Below, piece by piece: positions 26,652 through 35,231 of a DNA stretch of 64,000 bases. Source of the DNA: Thiomicrorhabdus sp. Kp2 (GTDB taxonomy: Bacteria > Pseudomonadota > Gammaproteobacteria > Thiomicrospirales > Thiomicrospiraceae); NCBI RefSeq assembly GCF_000478585.1, contig NZ_ARWI01000001.1, positions 868,001 to 932,000 on the forward strand. Direction: 5' to 3'. Each line of letters begins with the position of its first letter. Positions within the stretch are counted from its first letter, which is position 1. Under the pieces are notes generated by a model. The model saw only the letters and a program-made list of their open reading frames with translations. It was not told the DNA's origin and searched no databases. The position numbers and the translations under genes are program-made.

Positions 26652-28148
26652 ATGAAATCTATTCAATTTTCTTTTGAGACAAACTTAAACCATATCGACA
26701 CTCTTATTTTGCCAGTCACATCTAATGGTAATTTGCCAAAAGGTATTGAAAATATCCCCTTTTTACCTGAATTAGAAAGTTTTGTAGAAGAGCTACATCA
26801 AGCAGGTGACTTTTCGGGCAAAATTGGCAAAACACTTTTATTAGTTAAACCGAAAGATTTTACCGTTAAACGACTGATTCTTGTTGGTGTGGGTGAAATT
26901 GAAAAACTGACAACCAAAGGTTATTTAACCGCCGTTAAATCCGCAGCCGATGCTTTAGACCATTGCGGAACAGTGGATACGGTAAACACCCTTATCTTTG
27001 TTGCACCTAATACCATTGGCACAAATAGCCAGGCCTGGTCATGTATGCAAAATGCGCAAATATTTCAACGTAGCTTCTATGATTATAGCCATGAAAGTCG
27101 TGGTGATTTTCCTGCCAAAGAACCTAAACTGGAACGTATGGTATTTCCTTGCTCGCCACAAACTGAATCTGTAGAACAAGGCCAAGCTTCTGCATTAGGC
27201 ATGGCTTTGACACAAGACCTTGCCAATATGCCAAGTAACTTTTGTACACCAACCTATTTGGCTGAAACAGCCATTCAGCTTGGCAATGATTACGGTTTTG
27301 AAATTAACATTCTTGAACGTGAACAGATGATTAAGATGGGCATGGGTTCTTTTATGGCGGTGGCGCAAGGTTGTGCTACCCCTCCTAAAATGATTTGTTT
27401 ATCTTACAAAGGCGGCAATGCTGAAGATGCACCTATCGCTTTAGTCGGAAAAGGGGTAACCTTCGATACAGGTGGTATCTCTCTTAAACCTGGTCAAGCC
27501 ATGGATGAGATGAAGTATGACATGGGGGGGGCAGCGACCGTTTTAGGTGTTTTTAAAGCGATTGGTGAATTAAAACCAAACTTAAACATCGTTGGTGTCA
27601 TTCCTGCTACTGAAAACATGCCATCAGGTGATGCGATTAAACCTGGCGATGTTGTGACATCTTTATCTGGTCAAACCATTGAAATATTAAATACCGATGC
27701 CGAAGGCCGTTTAATTTTATGTGATGCCTTAACCTATACTCAACAAGAGTATAAACCCGCTAAAGTTATAGATATGGCGACCTTAACAGGCGCTTGTATT
27801 ATTGCCTTAGGTCATCATGTTTCAGCCATTATGGGTAACAACCAACAGCTAGTGAGTGACCTACTTACCGCAGGTGAAAACACCTATGACCGTTTCTGGC
27901 AGATGCCATTGGGTGAAGAGTGGGATGAGCAACTTAAATCTAACTTTGCCGATATGGCCAATATCGGTGGTCGTGACGGTGGTTCTATTACCGCAGCGCA
28001 ATTTTTAGCTCGTTACACCAAAGAAGTGGATTGGGCGCATTTAGACATTGCGGGCACGGCTTGGGTAAGCGGCGCTAATAAAGGTGCAACGGGGCGTCCA
28101 GTTCCAGCTTTAGTTGAGTTTCTACTAAACGAAACTCAAAAAGTTTAA
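26652..28148 (+). CDS. pepA: Leucyl aminopeptidase (cytosol aminopeptidase, M17)
   Basis: Dimetal aminopeptidase removing N-terminal residues from peptides; in E. coli it also binds DNA in cer recombination and carAB control. About 498 aa from the start chosen here. The C-terminal catalytic domain holds V-G-K-G-V-T-F-D-T-G-G (metal Lys and Asp), the M17 signature N-T-D-A-E-G-R-L, and the final A-G-T-A-W. I prefer ATG 26652 because the family N-terminus begins there. ATG 26595 would add 19 Lys-rich residues without an evident ribosome site. holC follows, as in many gammaproteobacteria. Confidence 0.96.
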   Translation: MKSIQFSFETNLNHIDTLILPVTSNGNLPKGIENIPFLPELESFVEELHQAGDFSGKIGKTLLLVKPKDFTVKRLILVGVGEIEKLTTKGYLTAVKSAADALDHCGTVDTVNTLIFVAPNTIGTNSQAWSCMQNAQIFQRSFYDYSHESRGDFPAKEPKLERMVFPCSPQTESVEQGQASALGMALTQDLANMPSNFCTPTYLAETAIQLGNDYGFEINILEREQMIKMGMGSFMAVAQGCATPPKMICLSYKGGNAEDAPIALVGKGVTFDTGGISLKPGQAMDEMKYDMGGAATVLGVFKAIGELKPNLNIVGVIPATENMPSGDAIKPGDVVTSLSGQTIEILNTDAEGRLILCDALTYTQQEYKPAKVIDMATLTGACIIALGHHVSAIMGNNQQLVSDLLTAGENTYDRFWQMPLGEEWDEQLKSNFADMANIGGRDGGSITAAQFLARYTKEVDWAHLDIAGTAWVSGANKGATGRPVPALVEFLLNETQKV

Positions 28149-28158
28149 TGGAGCCTGG

Positions 28159-28617
28159 ATGAGCCATCCTCAACAAAACGATGAGAATAAAATCATGGAA
28201 CAGCCTGATGTGCTGTTCTATGTTTTAAACACCACCGAACCCTCTGACAGAGAAGCTTTTTTAAGCAAATTACTCAATACCATTTGGAAACAACAACGCT
28301 TGTGTGATGTGCGTTTTGCCAACCAGCAAGATGCACAACGTTATGACTTAACGCTATGGGATGCAAAACCACAAAGTTTTATCCATCATGGCTTAGAAAA
28401 TAATATTAAAGCGCCGATTCAACTGTTTGGTGAAACCATCCAACCTGTGTGTAAAGATGTATTAATTAATTTACACCCTGAATTTCCAAGTATTCATACT
28501 CAATATCAAAGAACCATAGAGATACTCGATCAATCCGACTATTTAATTAAGATGGGGCGTGAACGTTGGAAGACCTATAAACAGGTCGGCATTGAACCAA
28601 CAGTTCATAAAATATAA
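28159..28617 (+). CDS. holC: DNA polymerase III subunit chi
   Basis: Clamp-loader subunit that links the polymerase to SSB. 152 aa. Recognisable stretches are V-L-F-Y-V-L near residue 16, the L-W-D-A-K-P-Q-S-F-I-H-H-G-L region (about 72-86), L-I-N-L-H-P-E-F-P near 110, and the C-terminal R-E-R-W-K-T-Y-K-Q-V-G. It sits 10 bases after pepA with GGAG upstream, the usual pepA-holC order. valS, which often comes next, is not here. An internal ATG at 28195 is an alternative start closer to family length. Confidence 0.9.
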   Translation: MSHPQQNDENKIMEQPDVLFYVLNTTEPSDREAFLSKLLNTIWKQQRLCDVRFANQQDAQRYDLTLWDAKPQSFIHHGLENNIKAPIQLFGETIQPVCKDVLINLHPEFPSIHTQYQRTIEILDQSDYLIKMGRERWKTYKQVGIEPTVHKI

Positions 28618-29045
28618 GCTATAACCACAATACCATTAAGTTAAGATTTTACACTCTGTCATCTCGAACCCTTTAGGGAGTGGCAATCTTCATGGTTTAC
28701 AGCAAAACGCAACCCTTTAACGTTGGCCATGAATTACTTCGCTGCGCTCGTAATGACATAACCCATCGTCATTATCCAGTTTTCCCCGCACGGTCATTAT
28801 CCAGCTTGACTGTGGATAACCTCTCTTACCTCACAAGCTCCTCTGGTCAAGCCAGAGGGTGACGTGTGGTGTTTGAGATGACTTACAGTAATTTTTGAAT
28901 AAGAGTACTGTGTTTAGAATAATGTTGTTTTTAGACTTACCAGGCCTGCCAACTTTAAAAACCTTGGTGCATTCGTAGTTAAACGTTTTTGAAACACCAG
29001 GCCTGGCATCCATCTATGTTTTGTAAGCATAGGGTAACTTTAAAA
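28618..29045. repeat. Intergenic mosaic of GTCAT...ATGAC hairpin repeats and two palindrome copies
   Basis: No credible gene in 428 bases. The block 28658-28882 begins GTCATCTCGAAC and ends GTTTGAGATGAC, so its ends are inverted repeats. Inside are hairpins TTATCCA...TGGATAA (near 28795-28820) and CCTCTGG...CCAGAGG (near 28849-28867), and internal ATGAC and GTCAT borders near 28752-28775. Two CCAGGCCT copies follow: an incomplete one near 28940 and a complete core at 28997-29006. The GTCAT/ATGAC borders match those of the array at 40.7-43.4 kb. Confidence 0.75.
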
Positions 29046-29675
29046 CTACGCGGCGGCTAATTGGGTTTTAGCACGATTTTTAACCGCTCGACGAATCAGG
29101 GCAATAAACACACCCAACATTAATCCCAACACGACCGATACCGCCAATATCAATTGACGCTTAGGGCTAACGGGTTTATCCGTTACCGCAATAGAACCAA
29201 CCATTTCTGTAGGTAAAATACTTTTTACGCCACTACTTGCCAAAGCTTCATATATTTTCTGATGTCGCTGCTCAACTAACTCCACAGACTTTTTAACATT
29301 GTCCATTATTTTAGATTTATTAGTGCCTCGACTTGTTACCAATAAAACGCCATCAACCTTTTTAATTTCGCTTAAATTAGCTGGTGCAATACCATTTAAA
29401 ATTTCTGCCGTTTTAATAGCTGGTTCAATCGACAAATAAAGCTGAGCTTCATCGCCTTGTTGTACCTGTTGTACCTGTTGTACCTGTTGTACCTGTATTT
29501 TTACAGAGGCTACATATACATCATCCGAAAGAAAAATATAAATTAATGAAACAAGTACTGATAGAAAAACTGTAGCAACAATAGTCAGTTTTTCCTGAAC
29601 TAAACCTTCCCATAATTCAAATAAGTCTATTTCGTCATCAGCGAATTGATTATTTTCTATTTGTTGATTTCTCAT
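29046..29675 (-). CDS. Short Wzz-like chain length determinant protein
   Basis: Inner-membrane protein predicted to regulate polysaccharide chain length with Wzy. 209 aa: an N-terminal D-E-I-D-L-F-E-L-W segment, a membrane helix (about 35-55), a periplasmic domain, and a C-terminal helix (about 175-195) preceded by the Pro-rich D-K-P-V-S-P-K-R motif that defines the family. The periplasmic part is much shorter than in typical Wzz (300+ aa). Four tandem 9-bp units (29460-29495) encode repeated Q-V-Q right after the first helix. It stands alone, about 14 kb from the O-antigen genes, divergent from pilT. Confidence 0.82.
   Translation of the reverse strand: MRNQQIENNQFADDEIDLFELWEGLVQEKLTIVATVFLSVLVSLIYIFLSDDVYVASVKIQVQQVQQVQQVQQGDEAQLYLSIEPAIKTAEILNGIAPANLSEIKKVDGVLLVTSRGTNKSKIMDNVKKSVELVEQRHQKIYEALASSGVKSILPTEMVGSIAVTDKPVSPKRQLILAVSVVLGLMLGVFIALIRRAVKNRAKTQLAAA
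29460..29495 (-). repeat. Four tandem 9-bp repeats inside the Wzz-like gene
   Basis: TTGTACCTG is repeated four times without change on the plus strand and encodes repeated Q-V-Q on the minus strand. The 9-bp unit keeps the frame, so copy-number change would lengthen or shorten the protein by three residues per step. Confidence 0.95.
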
Positions 29676-29830
29676 TTACAGTACCTTTACCTTTTAAGTT
29701 TGAACAAATTATACACAAGAAAACAGACAAATTACGTAGCAAATACGGGTTTGAGGTTTTTAGTTCTAATTACCTACAAGGTTCTCTATAATGTCAAGAT
29801 GTCGCTATCGAATAATAAAGGCTTACTTTT

Positions 29831-30868
29831 ATGGATATTACCCAATTACTTGAATTCAGTGTTCAACAAGGCGCTTCTGATTTACACCTTTCAACTGGCC
29901 AACCACCCATTATTCGTATTGATGGTGATGTTCAGCGTATTGAAGCCCCTAACCTAGAACCCGAGCAGCTACAAACCATGATTTATGACATTATGAATGA
30001 TGAGCAACGACGTGGTTTTGAATCGGAACTAGAAGCTGATTTCTCGTTTGAGCTGCCCAACATTGCGCGCTTCAGGGCAAACGTTTTTATGCATAACCGT
30101 GGGATTGGCGCGGTATTTCGTACAATTCCTAGCAAAATCATCACACTCGAAGAGCTTAGTGCGCCCGATATCTTTAAAGGAATTGCCAGCTTTCCTCGTG
30201 GCTTAGTTTTGGTAACTGGCCCCACAGGTTCGGGTAAATCCACCACACTCGCAGCGATGATTGACTTTATTAATAAAAAAGATCCCGCTCACATTTTAAC
30301 CGTTGAAGACCCAATCGAATTTGTTCACCAACCAATTAGAAGCTTAATCAACCAACGTGAAGTGCACCGTGATACCAAAAGTTTTACCAATTCCTTACGT
30401 TCTGCACTACGTGAAGACCCTGATGTAATATTAGTGGGTGAAATGCGTGATCTTGAAACCATTCGCTTAGCACTCACTGCCGCTGAAACGGGTCATTTAG
30501 TGTTTGGTACTCTACATACGAGTTCTGCCGCTAAAACGATTGACCGTATTATTGATGTCTTTCCAGCAGAAGAAAAGGAGATGGTTAGAGCCATGTTGTC
30601 TGAATCCTTGCAGGCTGTTATCTCACAAGCGCTTCTCAAGAAAAATGGTGGCGGACGAATTGCAGCACATGAAATCATGCTGGTTAACTCTGCCATCCGT
30701 AACTTAATCCGTGAAGCCAAAGTACCTCAAATGTACTCTGTTATTCAAACCTCCAAAGCCATTGGTATGCAAACAATGGATCAAAACCTACAAGACCTTG
30801 TTGCCCGCAATCTCATTACTCGTGATGACGCACGCTCTAAAGCCGTTAATAAAAGCGCTTTTCAGTAA
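29831..30868 (+). CDS. pilT: Type IV pilus retraction ATPase PilT
   Basis: Cytoplasmic hexameric ATPase that depolymerises type IV pili, needed for twitching and DNA uptake. 345 aa. Opening G-A-S-D-L-H-L-S, Walker A G-P-T-G-S-G-K-S-T (about 132-140), the Asp box, Walker B (D-V-I-L-V-G-E-M-R-D) and the His box (G-H-L-V-F-G-T-L-H-T) are all present. The C-terminal A-I-R-N-L-I-R-E motif specific for PilT is intact. pilU follows after 28 bp. Confidence 0.97.
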   Translation: MDITQLLEFSVQQGASDLHLSTGQPPIIRIDGDVQRIEAPNLEPEQLQTMIYDIMNDEQRRGFESELEADFSFELPNIARFRANVFMHNRGIGAVFRTIPSKIITLEELSAPDIFKGIASFPRGLVLVTGPTGSGKSTTLAAMIDFINKKDPAHILTVEDPIEFVHQPIRSLINQREVHRDTKSFTNSLRSALREDPDVILVGEMRDLETIRLALTAAETGHLVFGTLHTSSAAKTIDRIIDVFPAEEKEMVRAMLSESLQAVISQALLKKNGGGRIAAHEIMLVNSAIRNLIREAKVPQMYSVIQTSKAIGMQTMDQNLQDLVARNLITRDDARSKAVNKSAFQ

Positions 30869-30896
30869 AACTTGCAGTCAATAATAGGAGCTAAAG

Positions 30897-32051
30897 ATGG
30901 AACACACAGAAAACTTAACAGAACTTCAAAAATTACTCGTCTTCTTCTCCAATCAAGGAGGTTCAGATCTGTTTATTACCGCCGGTCGCCCTGCCACCAT
31001 GAAAAAAGATGGTAGTTTAATCTCATTAACTGAAGATAAACTCTCTGCGGATACCGCTACAAAATTAACCCATCAGATCATGAACCATGATCAACTTACC
31101 ACCTTTCAAAACACTCAAGAAAGTAACTTTGCTTATCATATTTCTGGCATTGCTCGTTATCGTGTTAATGTTTTTATGCAACGCGGCACGCCAGGCATGG
31201 TTATTCGCTCGGTACACACCGAGATTCCAAAATTTGACGACCTAAATCTACCAAGCATTTTAAAAGAAGTCATAATGGATAAACATGGCTTAGTGTTAAT
31301 TGTTGGTGGTACAGGTTCGGGTAAATCAACCACTTTAGCCAGCCTAGTGGATGTGCGAAATACCAATAAAGATGGTCACATCATTACCATTGAAGACCCT
31401 ATTGAATTTATTCACCGTCACAAAAAATGTATTGTCACTCAACGTGAAGTGGGCGTGGATACCGACACCTATGACAGCGCGCTGAAGAACACCTTGCGAC
31501 AAGCTCCCGATGTTATTCTAATTGGTGAGATTCGTAGCCGTGACACCATGGAACATGCGATTGCATTCTCTGAAACGGGTCACTTATGTTTATCTACATT
31601 ACACGCCAACAATACCAACCAAACTCTAGACCGCATCATTAACTTCTTCCCTGCGGACCAACGTGGTCATATCTTAATGGATTTATCACTGAACCTTAAA
31701 GCGGTCATCTCTCAACGATTAATTCCTAAAATTGGCGGTGGTTTAATCGCTGCGGTAGAAGTTTTGATTAATACCCCTCGTATTTCAGAGCTGATTTTTA
31801 ATGGTAAAGTCAATGAGATTAAACAGCTCATGCAAAACTCTGGTGCGCTAGGTATGCAAACCTTTGACCAAGCCTTATTTGATCTATATGAAAATGGCCT
31901 GATTACCTACAAAGATGCATTAAGAGGGGCGGATTCTATGAATGATTTACGCTTAAACATCAAATTAAATAGTAAACTACCTCAACCACAAGATGATGGT
32001 AGTGACTTAACCTCTGACGCCATTAAATTTAGCTTAAAACAAGAACAATAA
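30897..32051 (+). CDS. pilU: Type IV pilus ATPase PilU (PilT paralogue)
   Basis: PilT-dependent accessory retraction ATPase. 384 aa. Walker A G-G-T-G-S-G-K-S-T (about 141), Walker B D-V-I-L-I-G-E-I-R-S and G-H-L-C-L-S-T-L-H-A. The A-I-R-N-L-I-R-E motif is replaced by P-R-I-S-E-L-I-F, and the C-terminus is longer, both as expected for PilU. It starts after a GGAGC ribosome site and is co-oriented with pilT. Confidence 0.95.
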   Translation: MEHTENLTELQKLLVFFSNQGGSDLFITAGRPATMKKDGSLISLTEDKLSADTATKLTHQIMNHDQLTTFQNTQESNFAYHISGIARYRVNVFMQRGTPGMVIRSVHTEIPKFDDLNLPSILKEVIMDKHGLVLIVGGTGSGKSTTLASLVDVRNTNKDGHIITIEDPIEFIHRHKKCIVTQREVGVDTDTYDSALKNTLRQAPDVILIGEIRSRDTMEHAIAFSETGHLCLSTLHANNTNQTLDRIINFFPADQRGHILMDLSLNLKAVISQRLIPKIGGGLIAAVEVLINTPRISELIFNGKVNEIKQLMQNSGALGMQTFDQALFDLYENGLITYKDALRGADSMNDLRLNIKLNSKLPQPQDDGSDLTSDAIKFSLKQEQ

Positions 32052-32083
32052 ATAATTACACCTTTTACAATTAAAGAATAAAT

Positions 32084-33055
32084 ATGCTTTATAAAACTTT
32101 GGGGATATCCCTACTCATGACTTGCCAGGCCTGGTTTATTTTGGCAAATGCTTCAATAGAACATCCTAAAAATATAGAAACCAAAAGCATCGAAGCAACT
32201 CAAGAAGTCCCTAGCATTGAGTCCTACTGTAATGAGCTTTCCAAAAAGCTCCGTACGGTTAAGTATCAAGGCTGTTTAGATCTCGATTTAGAAACAACAC
32301 CTCATAGAAGTGTAAAAGGTAGATTACTGACCCAACGCCACTTTAAGCCCGCTGATCAATTTAAACACCTACCCGAAGGCCGCATTTTGTTTATAAGCGG
32401 TATCCATGGAGACGAATATTCCGCTATAAGCATGACCTATTTATGGATGCAAAACATGCTTAAAAACCAAGATCAAACTCGCCAACACTGGCTATTTTTC
32501 CCGCTGGCTAACCCTGATGGTTTATTCCGCAGCCCAGCAACACGCATTAACGCAAACAATATAGACCTTAACCGAAACTTTCCTTCCCCAGACTGGGATG
32601 AATTGGCGATTGATTACTGGAAAAAATACTATAAGAAAAATAAGCGTCGCTACCCTGGTAAAGCGGCTAACTCTGAACCTGAAACACAGTGGCTAGTAAA
32701 AACCATTGAAGAGTTCAAACCTGATGCCATTATCTCTATTCATGCGCCTTATGGTTTGCTTGACTACGACGGACCAGACCACTCTGTACCCAATAAAATT
32801 GGTGGCCTTAAACACCGTGAACTAGGCACCTATCCAGGTTCATTAGGTCGCTATGCGGGTGAATATTTAAAGATACCAGTGCTGACCTTAGAACTGCGTT
32901 CAGCAGGCTCAATGCCTAACCAAAAAGAGATTTTTACTATGTGGCAAGATGTTGAAAAGTGGACAATGACTAAAATTCAAGGCTTGGATGATCATGCAGT
33001 GCAACAAGCTTATAACCAAGAAAAAGTGATTGAAAACGGTACTGTAAAGAATTAA
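32084..33055 (+). CDS. Secreted M14-family zinc carboxypeptidase (MpaA-like)
   Basis: Predicted periplasmic metallopeptidase, perhaps trimming murein peptides. 323 aa. A signal peptide (about residues 1-23) is followed by the M14 fold. Zinc ligands are His and Glu in G-I-H-G-D-E (about 105-110) and His in S-I-H-A-P-Y-G (about 225). N-I-D-L-N-R-N-F-P carries the substrate-binding Asn/Arg. The catalytic Glu is in L-T-L-E-L-R-S (about 268). MpaA of E. coli lacks a signal peptide and is cytoplasmic, so the exported form here is a difference. The gene ends at a strong terminator. Confidence 0.85.
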   Translation: MLYKTLGISLLMTCQAWFILANASIEHPKNIETKSIEATQEVPSIESYCNELSKKLRTVKYQGCLDLDLETTPHRSVKGRLLTQRHFKPADQFKHLPEGRILFISGIHGDEYSAISMTYLWMQNMLKNQDQTRQHWLFFPLANPDGLFRSPATRINANNIDLNRNFPSPDWDELAIDYWKKYYKKNKRRYPGKAANSEPETQWLVKTIEEFKPDAIISIHAPYGLLDYDGPDHSVPNKIGGLKHRELGTYPGSLGRYAGEYLKIPVLTLELRSAGSMPNQKEIFTMWQDVEKWTMTKIQGLDDHAVQQAYNQEKVIENGTVKN

Positions 33056-33084
33056 TAACTTGATGTTTAAATCGCTTAAATAAG

Positions 33085-33124
33085 AAAAAGGCTTAATGAT
33101 TAAAACCATTAAGCCTTTTTTATT
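33085..33124 (+). terminator. Strong hairpin terminator after the M14 peptidase gene
   Basis: A perfect 14-bp stem (AAAAAGGCTTAATG with CATTAAGCCTTTTT) around an 8-base loop and a T run. It lies between convergent genes and carries A/T tracts on both sides, so it probably works in both directions. Confidence 0.92.
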
Positions 33125-33171
33125 TTGGGGGTATCTAAATGTAATTGATTGTCCGTACTTCGTGATTGCCC

Positions 33172-34293
33172 TTATTTAGCAGCAACTTGAATACTGTTTT
33201 TAGATTGCACAACGACTTTCCAGTCGCCATCGGCATCTCTTTTCCAAAACTGATGAACCAACGTATTGGCCTCTAATCCAGGGAAGGTAATATAAAACAA
33301 GTTTTCTTCATTAGGATAGCGATAGACACTGACATTTTGCCAATCGACTTTGTGGTTGTTATCCGCAATCCAGGCTCGAACATCCTCAAGCAGTTGTTCT
33401 CTATTGCCAGCAAACCTCGACTCCGCATGTTTTTGATCAACAATTAGCACAGGGGTTGAATAAGGCAGTTGGTAATCAGCCAGTAAACGTTTCATGGCAT
33501 TATTGTTCAACACCACGCAACCACGGCTCGCTCTCGGCGCACGTATATAAGTATCACTGGGCACACCATGCAACCAAATTCCTGAACCAGTCTTGCCGTG
33601 CTCTCTATCCCAGTCATTCGGGTAGTTTAGTGGTAAAGCGCCTACCCCATATAAATCGGGTAGTTTAGAGTCTGGTAACAAATCCACCATATGGTAAACA
33701 CCAATTGGGGTTCTTAAATCCCCCTCTTTTTGTTTACCGCTGCCTTTACGTCCCATGGTCACATAATAATCCGCAACCCGAACCATTTGACCTGCTTTAT
33801 TACGTTCAAACAGGTACAAACGACTCTCTTGAAGAGAGACTAAAATAATGTGTTTCTGACGAGCTGACTTCAGCACAAATTCATCAAAATTTGTCATATT
33901 GGTCAGACTGTCTTTTGAAAACTGCCAACGTACTTCGGCTTCCGACAACAGCTTTTCAACAGAACCCGAATGCTTGCTATAAACTTGCTTCTGAAGTTCA
34001 GAACGCCCTGTTTTGGCCGCCAATAAATCAGCTTTAAGCAATTGAGCTAATTTATACTTTGGATACTCTTTTTCTAGTTCAGAAATGCTCAATAAAGCCT
34101 TATCAAGTTCAAGATGATGAATCGCGTTTAGGCCTGATAGTAGCTTCTGTTCGGCTTGAAGTACCTCATCAGCCATAGCATGGTTTGCCACGCTGACAGA
34201 AACCGACAACCCTAAACCTGCGAATGCAGCAAAGAGTGTTTGCTTTAATTTAGGTTTTACATATTGAGTTTGTATGCGCTTATTGTTCACCAT
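33172..34293 (-). CDS. L,D-transpeptidase (YkuD domain) with extra C-terminal domain
   Basis: Periplasmic enzyme forming 3-3 peptidoglycan cross-links or attaching lipoproteins. 373 aa. A long signal peptide or anchor ends near A-M-A-D-E (residue 43). A helical region (45-140) precedes the YkuD domain (about 148-290), whose active site is H-G-V-P (about 243) and S-R-G-C-V-V-L (about 260; Cys nucleophile). The last 70 residues contain a second small domain (W-K-R-D-A-D-G-D-W-K-V-V), NTF2-like in pattern. It overlaps the upstream TPR gene by 14 bp and shares the W-x-W-K-V end pattern with it. Confidence 0.9.
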   Translation of the reverse strand: MVNNKRIQTQYVKPKLKQTLFAAFAGLGLSVSVSVANHAMADEVLQAEQKLLSGLNAIHHLELDKALLSISELEKEYPKYKLAQLLKADLLAAKTGRSELQKQVYSKHSGSVEKLLSEAEVRWQFSKDSLTNMTNFDEFVLKSARQKHIILVSLQESRLYLFERNKAGQMVRVADYYVTMGRKGSGKQKEGDLRTPIGVYHMVDLLPDSKLPDLYGVGALPLNYPNDWDREHGKTGSGIWLHGVPSDTYIRAPRASRGCVVLNNNAMKRLLADYQLPYSTPVLIVDQKHAESRFAGNREQLLEDVRAWIADNNHKVDWQNVSVYRYPNEENLFYITFPGLEANTLVHQFWKRDADGDWKVVVQSKNSIQVAAK

Positions 34294-35155
34294 ACATTAC
34301 AACCTCTTGAACAATTTTCCATAATCCATCATCCTTACGCCACAAAAGCACCTTGTAAACATCGTCTTTAAAACGATCAGAGTGATAACGTTGTAAAAAA
34401 CGACTGCGTACCATTGTAGATGAAATTGGGGTGATTTGAATATCATCTAAAAAAAGTTTAATAAATTTTGGGTTTTGCAAACTACGATATCGACTTTTTT
34501 CCCAGGTTGAATAACTCATACCATTTTTAGGAATAAACGCATTCTTATCGTAAAAAGAGAGATACGCTTTCACCTGCTGATTTGACCAGGCCTGGCGCCA
34601 TTGCTCAATTGACTTTTTAACCAAACGAACGGAGTCGGCATTTTTAGCATCAGTAATCACATTATCGGTTGGCAGTTTGGCTTGTTTGATATCAAAAAAT
34701 AGCCACTGTGTTTTAGGCTGGTTAACAGGAGTATCTTTAAAAATTCTTTGATACGCTTGTTGAGCATCGTAAGCGTAGATCTGATTTAAGTTTTCTAATG
34801 TCGTGGCGACTTGAGAATCAGCTTGAAGCGCTAAATCTAATCGTTTTTTGGCATCATCATACCGTTTCTGTTTAATCAAAATCACTGCAATATTATTTTC
34901 AATCGCCCGCTTTAGTTCAGGAACCAATTCACCCGACTCATTTAGGCTATTCCATATTTTGAGTGCTTTATCATAAGCACCCGTTTGCGCGAGACTTAAA
35001 GCGTTCTGAAACTGCTCGGCCTGCTCGGCCAAACGTTTCTCATCGACTTGGTTAGCAGTGGCCAAAGAACTAAACCCAAATAAGCTCAGCGCAATAAACA
35101 TTACAGACAGAGCCTGCAAGACTTTAGATGATAATAATGAAAGTAGTTGAAGCAT
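34280..35155 (-). CDS. TPR protein with C-terminal Cds6/NTF2-like domain
   Basis: Exported protein of 291 aa, probable partner of the adjacent L,D-transpeptidase. The signal peptide ends near A-T-A-N-Q (residue 36). Residues 40-125 form TPR-like helical repeats (F-Q-N-A-L-S-L-A-Q-T-G-A-Y-D-K-A). The last 105 residues match an NTF2-like fold (W-R-Q-A-W-S-N-Q-Q-V-K-A-Y-L-S-F-Y) ending D-D-G-L-W-K-I-V. The same kind of domain appears at the end of the transpeptidase. Substrate and interaction are not known; the coupling is inferred from overlap and domain sharing. Confidence 0.78.
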   Translation of the reverse strand: MLQLLSLLSSKVLQALSVMFIALSLFGFSSLATANQVDEKRLAEQAEQFQNALSLAQTGAYDKALKIWNSLNESGELVPELKRAIENNIAVILIKQKRYDDAKKRLDLALQADSQVATTLENLNQIYAYDAQQAYQRIFKDTPVNQPKTQWLFFDIKQAKLPTDNVITDAKNADSVRLVKKSIEQWRQAWSNQQVKAYLSFYDKNAFIPKNGMSYSTWEKSRYRSLQNPKFIKLFLDDIQITPISSTMVRSRFLQRYHSDRFKDDVYKVLLWRKDDGLWKIVQEVVMYGEQ

Positions 35156-35231
35156 AAAAATGAGTGTTAACCAGGCTATAAAGGATTGAAGATAAATTAA
35201 GATTCTTTCTTAAATTTTAAGTTGCGGTATT

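Noticed and set aside
28680..29013. Short open frames at 28680-28862 and 28831-29013
   Set aside because: They lie in the repeat mosaic after holC, change frame across hairpins and resemble no protein family.
29646..29957. 103-codon frame overlapping the pilT start
   Set aside because: It crosses the promoter region and reads pilT in another frame; no conserved motif.
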